Positions 49,496-63,100 of a stretch of 64,000 bases of DNA are shown here, in pieces. The notes beneath the pieces were generated by a model. That model saw nothing but the letters and a program-made list of their open reading frames with translations. It did not search any database and was not told the origin of the DNA. The stretch lies in NCBI GenBank assembly GCA_933228675.1, contig OW121744.1:95589264-95653263 (forward strand), read 5' to 3'. The position numbers and the translations under genes are program-made. The stretch's first letter is position 1. Each line of letters starts with the position of its first letter. The stretch is from Stomorhina lunata (lineage: Eukaryota; Arthropoda; Insecta; Diptera; Rhiniidae).

Positions 49496-52252
49496 AAATA
49501 TTTTTCTATAGAAAAAATTTCGAAAGAAATATTTTTCTATAGCAAAAATTTCCAAAGAAATATTTTTCTATAGAAAAAATTTCCAAAGAAATATTTTTCT
49601 TTAGAAAAAATGTCCAAAGAAATATTTTTCTATAAAAAAAATTTCCAAAGAAATATTTTTCTATAGAAAAAAATTTCAAAAAAATATTTTTCTATACAAA
49701 AAATTTCCAAAGAAATATTTTTCTATAGAAAAAATTTCGAAAGAAATATTTTTCTAAAGAAAAAATTTCCAAAGAAATATTTTTCTATAGCAAAAATTTC
49801 CAAAGAAATATTTCTCTTTAGAAAAACTTTTCAAAGAAATTTTTTCTAAAGAAAAAATTTCCAAAGAAATATTTTTCTATAGAAAAAATTTCCAAAGAAA
49901 TATTTTTCTATAGAAAAAATTTCCAAAGACATATTTTCTATAGAAAAAATTTCCAAAGAATTATACAAAATATAGAAAAAAATTCCAAAGAAATATTTTT
50001 CTATAGAAAAAATTTTCAAAGAAATTTTTTTCTATAGAAAAAATTTCCAAAGAAATATTTTTCTATAAAAAAATTTCCAAAGAATTATTTTTCTAGAGAA
50101 AAAATTTCCAAAGAAATATTTTTCTATATAAAAATTTTCCAAAGAAATATTTTTCTATAGAAAAATTTCCAAGGAAATATTTTTCTATAGAAAAAATTTC
50201 CAAAGAATTATTTTCTATACAAAATATAGAAAAAATTTCCAAAGAAATACTTTCTAAAGAAAAAATTTCCAAAGAAATATTTTTCTATAGAAAAAAAAAT
50301 TTCCAAAGAAATATTTTTCTATAGAAAAAATTTCCAAAGAAATATTTTTCTGTAAAAAAAATTTCCAAAGAAATATTTTTCTCTAGAAAAAATTACCAAA
50401 GAAATATTTTTCTATTGAAAAAATTTCCAAAGTAATAATTTTCTTTAGAAAACATTTGATAGAAATACTTTTCTATAGAAAAAATTTCGATAGAAATATT
50501 TTTCTATTTTTTTATAGAAAAATTTTCTTTAGAAATATTTTTCTATAGAAAAATTTTCTTTAGAAATATTTTTCTATAGAAAAATTTTCTTTAGAAATAT
50601 TTTTCTATAGAAAAATTTTCTTTAGAAATATTTTTCCATAGAAAAATTTTCTTTAGAAATATTTTTCCATAGAAAAATTTTCTTTAGAAATATTTTTCCA
50701 TAGAAAAATTTTCTTTAGAAATATTTTTCCATAGAAAAATTTTCTTTAGATATATTTTTCTATAGAAAAATTTTCTTTAGATATATTTTTCTATAGAAAA
50801 ATTTTCTTTAGAAATATTTTTACATATAAAAATTTTCTTTAGAAATATTTTTCCATAGAAAAATTTTCTTTAGAAATATTTTTCCATAGAAAAATTTTCT
50901 TTAGAAATATTTTTCCATAGAAAAATTTTCTTTAGAAATATTTTTCTATAGAAAAATTTTCTTTAGAAATATTTTTCTATAGACAAATTTTCTTTAGATA
51001 TAGTTTTCTATAGAAAAATTTTCTTTAGATATATTTTTCTATAGAAAAATTTTCTTTAGAAATATTTTTCTATAGAAAAATTTTCTTTAGAAATATTTTT
51101 CTATAGAAAAATTTTCTTTAGAAATATTTTTCTATAGAAAAATTTTCTTTAGAAATATTTTTCTATAGAAAAATTTTCTTTAGAAATATTTTTCTATAGA
51201 AAAATTTTCTTTAGAAATATTTTTCTATAGAAAAATTTTCTTTAGAAATATTTTTCTATAGAAAAATTTTCTTTAGAAATATTTTTCTATAGAAAAATTT
51301 TCTTTAAAAATATTTTTCCATAGAAAAATTTTCTTTAGATATATTTTTCTATAGAAAAATTTACTTTAGATATATTTTTCTATAGAAAAATTTTCTTTAG
51401 ATATATTTTTCTATAGAAAAATTTTCTTTAGAAATATTTTTCCATAGAAACATTTTCTTTAGAAATATTTTTCCATAGAAAAATTTTCTTTAGAAATATT
51501 TTTCCATAGAAAAATTTTCTTTAGAAATATTTTTCTATAGAAAAATTTTCTTTAGAAATATTTTTCTATAGAAAAATTTTCTTTAGAAATATTTTTCTAT
51601 AGAAAAATTTTTGATAGAAATATTTTTCTATAGAAAAATTTTTGATAGAAATATGTTTCTATAGAAAAATTTTCTTTAGAAATATTTTTCTATAGAAAAA
51701 TTTTCTTTAGAAATATTTTTCTATAGAAAAATTTTCTTTAGAAATATTTTTCTATAGAAAAATTTTCTTTAGAAATATTTTTCTATAGAAAAATTTTCTT
51801 TAGAAATATTTTTCTATAGAAAAATTTTCTTTAGAAATATTTTTCTATAGAAAAGTTTTCTTTAGAAATATTTTTCTATAGAAAAATTTTCTTTAGAAAT
51901 ATTTTTCTATAGAAAAATTTTCTTTAGAAATATTTTTCTATAGAAAAATTTTCTTTAGAAATATTTTTCTATAGAAAAATTTTCTTTAGAAATATTTTTC
52001 TATAGAAAAATTTTCTTTAGAAATATTTTTCTATAGAAAAATTTTCTTTAGAAATATTTTTCTATAGAAAAATTTTCTTTAGAAATATTTTTCTATAGAA
52101 AAATTTTCTTTAGAAATATTTTTCTATAGAAAAATTTTCATTAGAAATATTTTTCTAAAGAAAAATTTTCTTTAGAAATATTTTTCTATAGAAAAATTTT
52201 CTTTAGAAATATTTTTCTATAGAAAAATTTTTGTTAGAAATATTTTTCTATT
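49496..52252. repeat. minisatellite array S3 (31-bp unit, CTATAG core), two domains
   Basis: About 88 units. Core TTTTTCTATAGAAAAA throughout. Up to about 50,450 the other half is ATTTCCAAAGAAATA; from about 50,515 it is TTTTCTTTAGAAATA. Spacing checked: 49,877 to 49,908 and 51,070 to 51,101, both 31 bp. The second domain is highly homogeneous, with clustered CCATAG and GATATA variants. Confidence 0.95.
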
Positions 52253-53942
52253 TTAGTTAATTAAATTTTTTTGTTTAATTAAAATATTTCAAAACATTTC
52301 AACTCCAACCCTAGAACCCATTTTCTTAAATCCTGTCTGCAAAGTTAGTTTTCATATGTGAAATTCCCACAGCAATTAAAATTCCACAAAAATGGGCGTA
52401 TACAAATGCACAACAGTGACACATATGCAATCTTACACAGGCTTAAATTCTTACATTTACACTTACACATGTCCACATATGTCCTTTTTTATGTCACATA
52501 CAGACATTCATTCATGCATTCGGCCTTGTATTGTTTGTTACAAAACGTCAAGCAAAACAAACACATAAGTTTTTGACAAAAGATGAGCAGTTACAGAAAA
52601 AAAGAACATTCCCCTTTTTTTGAGTGTGAGTGTGTATGTGCTAAAAAAAGGGACACAAATCCTTAAAAAATTAAGAATGTCTATTGTTGAAAATTGTTAT
52701 ATTGTTTGTGAGGTTATGTATATATGTATACAAATGTTTTTTTCGGGTCCCAACAATATTTTTTGTCTAGGATCGGAATACAATAGCAGAAAAGACAAAA
52801 AATTTCATAACCAACATTGATTACTTACATCACTACATTTACAATAGTTGTAACAATAACACCATTAAAGGAAATTAAATAATAGATTTTAGTTGTATTC
52901 TTGTTTTGTTTGACAAAAAAGGACAGTTTTTTTATTAAGTAAAATGTACCTTTTGTTTCGAAGGAATAAAGAAATTACTTAAACCGCACAGTTGTGTCAA
53001 CATTAATATTAATTTGATTTTAAGTTCCTATTTTTATAGTCGGCATACGAATACGTCGGAATACGATTTGTGTGTATTTATTATATAGTTAAAATAAGCT
53101 GGATTCAAACGGAGAATTAGGTTTAAGAAGATTAGTTCTAAGGTATAGATTTCTTTTAAAAGGCATAAATGGATTGTTTTCAGGATTAACTGTAAATTTA
53201 TCCATTCTTCTGCTTAAGGCAAAAACGAGCAAAAAATATTGTTTAAGTTTTCAGGATTCTATTTTATACAATTGATAGTTTCGGAGATATATGTTTCAAA
53301 TTTCAACCATTTTCCAAAAAAAACATACAACATGTCTTCTTTTTTTTAAGCTAAACAAAGTTTGTCCCCCCATTGTCCAAAAAAAAAACGTGCAATCCTA
53401 TGTTAGAAGCTTATCCAAACTCAATTTTGTCCAGTTTTACAGGTTCTTCAAAGAACAGCTGTTTTCCATATCTTAGGCGGCGTGGTATCTTCGTGAGATG
53501 CTTGCAAAAGACTATCGTTAATAATGATGTAAAAGTATTGAGTATTTGGATATTGAGTAACGACTTTTTACAACTCTAATCCTTAATAAGGCAAAGATTT
53601 AATCTTACGATCTGAACTATACAATGGCAATATTTACCGAGATCTTTTAAAACTTCGGCTAGATTTAAAGTAAAAACGTTTATTTATGAATATATACAGA
53701 GTTAATGACAAGATCTCGGCTAACCACGAGATATTGTGATATAATAATGCGTTTGGCTAGCTACAAGAATACAATCAAAAGAGATAAATGCTTTAACTCA
53801 CGGTTGGCTAACTAATATTTTATGATAAGTACTTCGTCTAATAATGATCCGATCTTCTATCTATATCTATTCAACCCATAGAGATAAATACTTCGACTCT
53901 AACTACAAGGAAAAATAATACTCCAATGAGATAATATCTTCG
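52253..53942. other. non-coding DNA
   Basis: Frames at 52,358-52,576, 52,620-52,820 and 53,291-53,579 lack domains. 53,640-53,945 has loosely repeated GAGATAAATRCTTCG words with CTTCGGCTCT. No gene recognised. Confidence 0.5.
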
Positions 53943-54515
53943 GCTCTCGATCAGCTGGAAGAATTCTAGGTTCTTCCTTTTTTCGTTTTTGAAAACGCAG
54001 ATACTTATGATCAGAGGTCGGTACAAAAAGAATAGAACAAAGAAATAGATGGCAGAGTTGCCGTTTTTTATATTTTTAACTAAAATAGGTATTTTTTTTA
54101 ATCACAAATTTTTCTATAGAAATTTTTTTATCAAAAATTTTTCTATAGAAAAATTTTATATCAAAAATGTTTTAAATATTATTTTTTTAAAAAGAAGTGT
54201 ATTTGCATTTGATCCCAAACCTGTTACATTTATTTATTAATAAAAAAAAATATTTTTGAATAATATTTACATCCCGACTAATTTGTTATTTTTTGATATT
54301 ATTTTTTTATCAAAAATTTTTCTATACAATTTGTTTTATCAAGCTCTCGATCAGCTGGAAGAATTCTATGTTCTTCCTCTTTACGGTTTTGTAAACGCAG
54401 ATACTTATGATCAGAAGTCGGTACAAAAAGAATAGAACAAAAGAATAGATGGCAGAGTTGCCGCTTTTTATATTTTTAACTAAAAAAGGTATTTTTATTA
54501 ATCTCAAATTTTTCT
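53943..54515. repeat. direct duplication, 173-bp repeats 400 bp apart
   Basis: 53,943-54,115 and 54,343-54,515 match closely: CTCTCGATCAGCTGGAAGAA, GGTCGGTACAAAAAGAATAG or its AGTCGG variant, and GATGGCAGAGTTGCCG. Both run straight into TTTTTCTATAGAA repeats, so flank plus array start was duplicated as a block. Confidence 0.85.
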
Positions 54516-56900
54516 ATAGAACATTTTTATCAAAAAATTTTCAAAGGAATATTTTTTAAATCAACATTTTTTAAAAAATATTTTTTTTTATCAAAAATTT
54601 TTCTATACAATTTTTTTTATCAAAAAATTTTTTTATTAAAAATTTTTCTATAGAAAATTTTTTTCCAAAAATTTTTCTATAGAAAATTTTTTTTTCAAAA
54701 ATTTTTCTATAGAAATTTTTTTTTATCAAAAAATTTTCTATAGAAATTTTTTTTATCAAAAATCTTTCTATAGAAAGTTTTTTTTATCAAAAATTTTTTT
54801 ATAGAAAATTTTTTTATCAGAATTTTTCTTAGAAATTTTTTTTATCAAAAATTTTTCTATAGAAAATTTTTGTATCAAAAATTTTTCTATAAAAAATTTT
54901 TTTATTAAAAATTTTTCTATAGACAATTTTTTTTGTTAAAAATTTTTCTATCGAAAATTTTTTTATCAAAAATTTTTCTATAGAAAGTTTTTTTTTATCA
55001 AAAATTTTTCTAAAGACATTTTTTTTATCAAAAATTTTTCTATAGAAAATTTTTTTATTCAAAAAGAATGACTATTCGCATTTGATCCCAAATCTGTTAC
55101 ATTTAATTATTAATGTAACAGACCAATTTATTGATAAAAAGCCAAAAATTGTTTGCGGAGAAACCAAAATTCCTCTACGCGTTTCGATGGTTGGTTAGGC
55201 CATCTCTTCAGAAGGATTATCCCCAATTTAGACAGATCGAAAACCTCGCATTAATACTTATTTACAAACAAAACTTTTTAGAAATATGTTCATAAATTTT
55301 TTTATTAAAATTTTTCTAAAGAAAATTTTTTTATCAGAAATTTTTCTATAGAAAATTTTTTTATCGAAAATTTTTCTATAGAAAATTTTTTTATCAAAAA
55401 TTTTTCTATGGAAAATTTTTTTTAACCAAAATTTTTGTATAGAAAATTTTTTTATAAAAAAATTTTCCATAGACAATTTTTTTATCAAAAATTTTTCTAT
55501 AGAAAATTTTTTTATCAAAAATGTTTCTATAGATAATTTTTTTATCAAAAATTTTTCTATTAAAAATTTTGTTATTAAAAATTTTTTATAGAAAATTTTT
55601 TTATCAAAAATTTTTCTATAGAAAATTTTTTTACCAAAAATTTTTCTTTGGAAAATTTTTTTATTTAAAAAATGTTTCTATGGAAATTTTTTGTCAAAAA
55701 TTTTTCTATAGAAAATTTTTTTATTAAAAATTTTACTATTGAAAATCTTCTTATTAAAAATTTTTCTATTGATAATTTTCTTTCATCAAAAAGTTTTCTA
55801 TAGACATCATATTTATCAAAAATTTTTCTATGGAAAATTTTTTTTTAACCAAAATTTTTGTATAGAAAATTTTTTTATAAAAAATTTTTCCATAGACAAT
55901 TTTTTTATCAAAAATTTTTCTATAGAAAGTTTTTTTATCAAAAATGTTTCTATAGATAATTTTTTTATCAAAAATTTTTCTATTAAAAATTTTGTTATTA
56001 AAAATTTTTTATAGAAAATTTTTTAATCAAAAATTTTTCTATAGAAAATTTTTTTACCAAAAATTTTTCTTTGGCAAATTTTTTTATTTAAAAAATGTTG
56101 CTATGGAAATTTTTTTGTCAAAAATTTTTCTATAGAAAATTTTTTTATCAAAAATTTTTACACAGAAAATTTTTTTTATCAAAAATTTTTCTATAGAAAA
56201 TTTGTATATCAAAAATTTTTCTATGGAAATTTTTTTTATTTCCAAAAATGTTTATTTAGAAAATTTTTATATCAAAAATTTGTCTATAGAAAATTTTTTT
56301 ATCAAAAATTTTTCTATAGAAAATTTTTTTATTAAAATTTTTTTTTATAAAATTTTTTCTATAGACATTTTTATAATGAAAAAATTATATAGAAATTTTT
56401 TAATCAAAAATTTATGAAAAAATTCTATAGTAAATTTATTTATCAAAAATTTTTCTATAGAGAATTTTTTTATCAAAAATTTTTCAATAGGAAATTTTTT
56501 TATCAAAAATTTTTCCATCGAAAATTTTTTTATCAAAGATTTTTCTACAGAAAATTTTTTTATGAAAAAGTTTTCTGTAGAAAATTTTTTTATCAAAAAT
56601 TTTTTCTAGAAAATTTTTTTGTCAAAAATTTTTTTATAGACAATTTTTTTAATAGAAAAATATTTTTATTGAAAATTTTTCTATAGAAAAATAATTTTTT
56701 CAAAGGTTTTTGTATAGAAAAATATTTTTATAGAAATTTTGTCTATAAAAAAATATTTTTATAATTATTTTTCTATAGGAAAATAGTTTTGAGAAAAAAT
56801 TTTATATACAAAATAATTTTTATCAAAATATTTTCCACTGAATCAAAATTTTTTTTTAATAAAAAAATGGTTTTATGGATAATTTTCCTGTAGTAAAATA
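54106..56900. repeat. minisatellite array S4 (30-bp unit, CTATAG core)
   Basis: Short starts at 54,106 and 54,306, main body from about 54,505. Core TTTTTCTATAGAAAA plus TTTTTTTATCAAAAA, 30 bp (56,284 to 56,314). More diverged than S2 and S3b. A block of about 310 bp starting near 55,405 is repeated near 55,828, an offset of 423 bp. Element C material interrupts it at 54,180-54,240 and 55,063-55,260. Lys/Phe/Ile-rich frames on both strands are repeat translations. Confidence 0.93.
55063..55260. mobile_element. element C, second copy, inside S4
   Basis: Starts TTCAAAAAGAATGACTATTC, then GCATTTGATCCCAAATCTG, the palindrome TGTTACATTTAATTATTAA-TGTAACA, and the interior GAGAAACCAAAATTCCTC followed by CGTTTCGATGGTTGGTTAGG. 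It runs opposite to most of the S1 copy and keeps more interior sequence. The right end is not clear. Confidence 0.7.
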
Positions 56901-56902
56901 TA

Positions 56903-57703
56903 TATACCCTTCACCACCATAGGTGGAAAGGGTATTATAAGTTTGTGCTGATGTTTGTAACACATAGAAATATTTGTCTTAGACTCACCTTTTAGTATAC
57001 CAATAGGCTTAGAATCACTTTCTGAGTCGATTTAGTCATGTCCGTCCGTCTGGCTGGTTGGCTGGCTGGCTGGACCCCCATGTAAACTTTATAATCACAC
57101 TACAGGTCGCAATTCTAAAGATAATTTGATGAAATTTAGTACAGACAATTTTTTTATAATGGGACCATGGCTATTGAAATTTGTTAAAATCGGTCCATTA
57201 TTTATGGTACCTCCCATAGGTCCCACTTCCCGGAATTGATATATTGGCCACAAATACCAAGATTTTTTCACGGAATTTAAAACGGATACTGCTTATGTAA
57301 ACTTTAATCACTGTGCCAAATTTCGTTAAAATCGGTCCACATTTGACCATAGCTCCCATACAAACTTTTTTTTTTAAATCGCGCTAAATGAGACAAAAAT
57401 CACTAAAACGTATGTCTAAAGATGATGGGAATTTCAGGCTTAGTTTTTGCACACATAATTTCTGTAACAACTGTAATCAATTTGCCAAGTTTCGAGATAA
57501 TCGGTCCACATTTGACCCTAGCTCTCATATGAGTCCAAATGGCGGAAACAGCTTAAATGTATAAGTTTTGAGAAAATGTTTGTATGATGGCAAAATTTAG
57601 CAAATATTTGTCTTTATACAGGAAAAAGAACACCTTTGAACCTAGTGGTGAAGGGTATTGTATGGTAGGGCTTGACCGATTATAGCACTTTCTTACATGT
57701 TTT
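56903..57703 (+). mobile_element. family B repeat (TATACCCTTCACC head, hairpin tail)
   Basis: Head TATACCCTTCACCACCATAGG with complementary GGGTATTATAA just inside; GTCCGTCCGTCTGG and GGCTGGCTGG region near 57,040; body words CGGTCCACATTTGACC and ATAGCTCCCATA; tail GGTGAAGGGTATTG, GGTAGGGCTTGACC and CACTTTCTTACATG. Same architecture as family A with different sequence. Starts directly at the end of S4. Confidence 0.8.
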
Positions 57704-58542
57704 TTTTTTAAGTTTTCTTAAGTAAAATTTTCATTCAGATAATTTTTTTTTATTCATAATGAGATATGAACAATTTTACATTTAATAATTACAAAAACGT
57801 GACAAATTGCGTTTACAAGATTTAATGCTGACGCCTGCATATATGACTTTTTACAGAAAATATAGTTCATTCTTGTACTTTATATAGTCTCCACTTTATG
57901 AAAATCTGTTTTTAAAATACTTAGTTGATATTTGTTTTCCACAAGAAAAACTTTAGCATTTTCATTATTTTCCACAAATTAGATTCCCCAACAATTTGTT
58001 ATTGCCAGAATGTCTAGTCTTTTAAATGATGGTGTTGATTATTTGATGTACGATTGCACTTTTTATTAATTTACTTAAACTTCATATATTATTTTTACCC
58101 ACTGATGCTGATAGATGACTGCATATGTTAGTCTTAAGATAAAATCTATTTACATTTTTGTTAAACAAGTCTTTTTTAGAAAATTTCAAAATATCGTTCA
58201 TTTGCTTTTATGATTTTAGAGTCATCTAAATTATGACATGTTTTCTCTCCTCCATGATAATTAAAATAATGATCTTTATTAATTTATGCTAAAATAAAAT
58301 TGTGTTGCTTTTTAAGGCTGCCTCAATCTGTTGCATGATGATGATATTCATATAAATTTATTTTTATTTTGAATAATTAATTGCTTCACTTAAATAATGT
58401 TTGTTGAAAAATTATTAGGTTGTTTAGTTTAATTCCAACAAATTGTGGTAGTTTGTCAATGTAGAAAGTTTTTTGAGGCAAATTTTATTTTTAAAATTTT
58501 ATTTAAGGAAAAAATATGTTTGATCTTACTTTTCAAGTACTT
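57704..58542. other. AT-rich non-coding DNA
   Basis: About 840 bp without a recognisable gene or repeat. Confidence 0.5.
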
Positions 58543-59940
58543 TGAAAATTTTTCTATAGAAACAATTTTTTAACGAAAATTTTTCTATAGAAAAAATTTT
58601 TTAATGAAAATTTTTCCATAGAAACAATTTCTTAACGAAAATTTTCCATAGAAACAATTTCTTAACGAAAATTTTTTTATAGAAAAAATTTCTTAACGAA
58701 AATTTTTCTATAGAAAAAATTTCTAAACGAAAATTTTTCTATAGAAATAATTTCTTAACGAAAATTTTTCTATAGAAAAAAATTTTTAACGAAAATTTTT
58801 CTATAGAAAAAATGTTTTACCGAAAAATTTTTCATAGAAAAAATTTCTTAACGAAAATTTTTCATAGAAAAAATTTCTTAACGAAAATTTTTCTATAGAA
58901 AAATTTCTTAACGAAAATTTTTCTATAGAAAAATTTTTAAACGAAAATTTTTCTATAGAAAAAAATTTCTTACTGAAAATTTATCTATAGTAAAAATTTT
59001 TAACGAAAATTTTTTCTATAGTAAAAATTTTTAACGAAAATTTTTTCTATAGTAAAAATTTTTAACGAAAATTTTTTCTATAGAAAAAATTTTTAACGAA
59101 AATTTTTTCTATAGAAAAAATTTCTTAACGAAAATTTTTCTATAGAAAAAATTTTTTAACGAAAATTTTTCTATAGAAAAAATTTTTTAACAAAAATTTT
59201 TCTATAGAAAAAATTTTTTAACGAAAATTTCTAAAGAAAAAATTTTTTAACGAATATTTTTCTATAGAAAAAAATTTTAAACGAAAATTTTCCTATTGAA
59301 AAAATTTTTTAACGAAAATTTTTCTATAGAAAAAATTTCTTAACGAAAATTTTTCTATAGAAAAAATTTTTTAACGAAATTTTTCTATAGAAAAAATTTT
59401 TTAACAAAAATTTTTCTTTAGAAAAAATTTTTTAACGAAAATTTTTCTAAAGAAAAAAATTTTTAACGAATATTTTTCTATAGAAAAAAATTTTTAACGA
59501 AAATTTTTCTACAGAAAAACATGTTTAACGAAAATTTTTCTATAAAGAATTTTTTAACGAAAATTTTTTAAAAAAAATTTTTCTATAAAAGAAATCTTAC
59601 AACGAAAATTTTTCTATAGAAAAAATTTTATAACGAAAATTTTTATATAGAAACAAACATTTTTCTAAAGAAAAAACTTAAAAACTAAAATTTTTCTTTA
59701 CCAAAAATTTTATAATGAAAAATTTTCTATAGAAAAAATTTTATAACGAAAATTTTTCTATAGAAAAAAATTTATAACGAAAATTTTTCTATTGAAAAAT
59801 AGGAACAATTTTTTAACGAAAATTTTTTTTATAGAAAAAAATTTCGTTATAAAATTTTTCTAAAGAAAAAATTTTATAACGAAAATATTTTTATAGAAAA
59901 AATTTGCTTTATAAAGTTTTTCCTTTAGAAAAATTTTGTA
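58543..59940. repeat. minisatellite array S5 (31-bp unit, CTATAG core)
   Basis: About 45 units: core TTTTTCTATAGAAAAA with ATTTTTTAACGAAAA as the other half. Spacing 58,708 to 58,739 is 31 bp. The last units change AACG context to TTATAACG before giving way to S6. Confidence 0.95.
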
Positions 59941-60985
59941 ACGGAAACGTTAACTTTTCTATACACAACTCTTCCCATCGACAACTTTTCTATAGAAAAC
60001 TCTTCCTATCATTAACTTTTCTATACACAACTCTTCCCATCGACAACTTTTCTATAGAAAACTCTTCCCATCGACAACTTTTCTATAGAAAACTTTTCCC
60101 ATCGACAACTTTTCTATAGAAAACTCTTCCCATCGACAACTTTTCTATAGAAAACTCTTCCCATCGACAACTTTTCTATAGAAAACTTTCCCATCGACAA
60201 CTTTTCTATAGAAAATTTTTCCCATCGACAACTTATTTATAGAAAACTCTTCCCAATGACAACTTTTTTTTTTGAAAAACTGTTCCCATCGACAATTTTT
60301 CTACAGAAGACTCTTCGCATCGACAACTTTTGTACAGAAAACTCTTCCTATCGACAACTTTTCTATAGCAAACTCTTTCCATCGACAACTTTTCTGTAGA
60401 AAACTCTTCCCATCAACAACTTTTCTATAGAAAACTCTTCCCATCGGCAACATTTCTGTAGAAAACTCTTCCCATCGACAACTTTTCTATAGTGAACTCT
60501 TCCCAACGACAACTTTTCTATAGAAAACTCTTTACAACGACAACTTTTCTATAGAAAACTCTTGCCATCGACAACTTTTCTATAGAAAACTCTTCACATC
60601 GACAACTTTTCTATAGAAAACTCTTCCCATCGACAACTTTACTATAGAAAACTCTTCCCATCGACAACTTTTCTATAGAAAACTCTTCCCATCGACAACT
60701 TTTCTATAGAAAACTCTTCCCATCGACAACTTTTCTATTGAAATCTTTTGCCATCGACAACTTTTCTATAGAAAACTCTTCTCATCGACAACTTTTCTAT
60801 AGAAAACTCTTCCCATCGACAACTTTTCTATAGAAAACTCTTCACATCTACAACTTTTTTAAAGAAAACTCTTCTCATCGACAACTTTTCTATAGGAAGG
60901 AGATAGAGAAGATGGGAAGGGTATCTTTAGAAAACTTTCTCATAGTCAACTTTTTTTAAAGAAAACTCTTGGCCCTGGCTCTCTG
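59941..60985. repeat. minisatellite array S6 (31-bp unit, CTATAG core)
   Basis: About 33 units: CTTTTCTATAGAAAA with CTCTTCCCATCGACAA. Spacing 60,673 to 60,704 is 31 bp. Continuous with S5 and sharing its core, but with a C-rich other half. A purine-rich interruption lies at 60,894-60,920. Confidence 0.95.
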
Positions 60986-63100
60986 GCCTCCTCCATTGCG
61001 TAAAAAATTTTGAACCTAGAGGGGCTTCACAATCGACCCTAATGTGGGGCACCTCTTGAAATCAGTTGGGAAATGAGAATTATATATCGTTTAAAGTCGT
61101 TTATTTTAAGTAATTATAAGTGCAGCCTTAATAAAATATTTCAAACTCCATTTTTAAGGCTTAAATTTTCTTCTTTGAAATTAATTCAAATTTAAATTTT
61201 CATTATACGTTCCCTATTACTTAACATTATCCCCTCCTACTTTAATTAACTTTTCTCTATAAAATACCATTAAATAGCTATCGATTTTGGATTTTAGCAA
61301 CAATTCAATAATTTTCCCCATTACTAACCAAGTACCATTAATTTTGGAGAGCTTATAAAGTAATAAACAATAAATTTTTCCAACATTTACTTTGCAATCG
61401 CTAGCAGCCAGTACCTACTTCGAGCCAGACAAAACGTGCTAATTAAACGGGGGATCCAGAAAACCCTTATAACATCATATCAGAAAATATGAAAAACTAT
61501 ACTTTAGTTATAATTGCTAAAAAGTTAAGTAATATTAGAAAGAAAAAAAAACTCAACATTATTTGAATATTAAACAGGAATCAAAACATTAAAAGTTAAC
61601 GTCCTCCTAAGTACCGAAAACCAAGATTCATATATTTAATGATAAGACTTTTGTCGATGCCTTTAAATATTCTTTATCATTTTTCATTATTTGTTTTTTT
61701 TTCTTTTGGTAACAATAAAACATTAATGGCTTAAATTGTCTACGAAACATGTTTTAAAATCTCAGTCAAGCAAATGAGTCTGGTCAACTCCAAAGAAAAC
61801 CAACTAAGGAAAGAAAAAAACTATGAAGAAACCACTAAAAATTGGAAAAACTTTTGCCATAAACAAAACCATAATATTGGAGCCCTTAATTTAGCAACGC
61901 AACATAAAAGGACTTCCAATCACAAATTAAAGGCTATTAAGAAATTCGATACGCATCAAAGGACATTCTGTGGCCAGCATAAGAAGGAGTTTTGTTTACC
62001 CCCTCAACATAAAAGGCACCAGCTTTCGAAAAGCCAACAACAAAAAAATAAATAAATTAAATAACAAGAACTTGGCAAACAAGAAAAAATATCCTTCCAT
62101 AACTAAATGACAAAAAAATAGCAAATTACTACAAATAGTCCAAAAAATAAGGACAAACTTTACAATCAAAAGCTTCAATTTGAAGTCAGCAAAAAATTTT
62201 TTAGATGTGAAATAGAGAAATATTAAAAATGTGACAAAAATGAAGGAGGAAAAAACTTCTTAAGAATATTGTAAAATCCTTGGCAACATTTGCTTAAAAA
62301 TTAAAATAGATTTTATTAAAAATCAAAGGGAAACCAAAGAATTGGTCAAACGATTAGAACGACTTGATGGATACACTACATATAACAAGCAGAGGGAGGC
62401 TACGACTGTGGGAAACCCGCTGATAAGGAACCATCGTACCGACTGTTATTCCTTCAGTCTCCAGTCGAGAAAATACCTCAGGCAGAACTCTTCCCCCAGA
62501 ACATTACAACTACATACTACATGTACAGTGACACGACACGAGGAATTACTTGCTTAAATGGCATATACTACAACCTATTTAGGCCAGAGGCTGAGCATAT
62601 TTTAGAATTCCATGCGCTTTGATCTTGTGCGCATATTTACCAATTTCGTAGGTCAAGCTTTGATAGATTTTTTTTCACTTGGTCCTTCCATCGAAGTTTT
62701 GGTCATCCTCTCTTACGAGTTAACTCGTTATCACAGTATCATGCAATATTAGAGACGTTTCCGTTAGGATGAAGCGAAATTCGTTACACCTGGGTTAAAA
62801 ATCGATGCTCCATAACCTTAGGTGGTCAGAAAAAAAATGTTGTCTTCCAGGACATTTGTGTGGGGAAAAATAGGAGTTTTTTCGGTTTTTGGTAAATTTT
62901 ATCCGACAATGATATGTTTTTGGCAAAACCAAGTTATAAAAAATAAAAATCCATTTAGTAGTTTTTAAGTTATTGCAATTTTCCCTAGAAAATTCGTGTC
63001 CTTTTCAACACGCCTAAGGATATGCAGCAAAAAAATTAACTTTAGTGAACAGAAATTACAAAGTTAGAAATTCCGTATCATCTAGAGACTTATAAGTACT
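60986..63100. other. non-coding DNA, partly GC-richer
   Basis: A Lys/Asn/His-rich 93-codon frame (ATG 61,774 to 62,055) has no domain, and I doubt it is a gene. 62,340-62,760 is less AT-rich than the surroundings without a recognisable product. 62,820-63,050 resembles the dispersed repeat text near 6,600-6,780. Confidence 0.45.

Noticed and set aside
54049..56686. Several Lys/Phe/Ile-rich frames on both strands
   Set aside because: Low-complexity translations of the S4 units; the same applies to 23,954-24,190 in S1 and 44,079-44,303 in S2.
61774..62055. 93-codon ATG frame rich in Lys, Asn and His
   Set aside because: Composition follows the local A-richness; no domain, signal or neighbour support. 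Could be revisited with RNA data.
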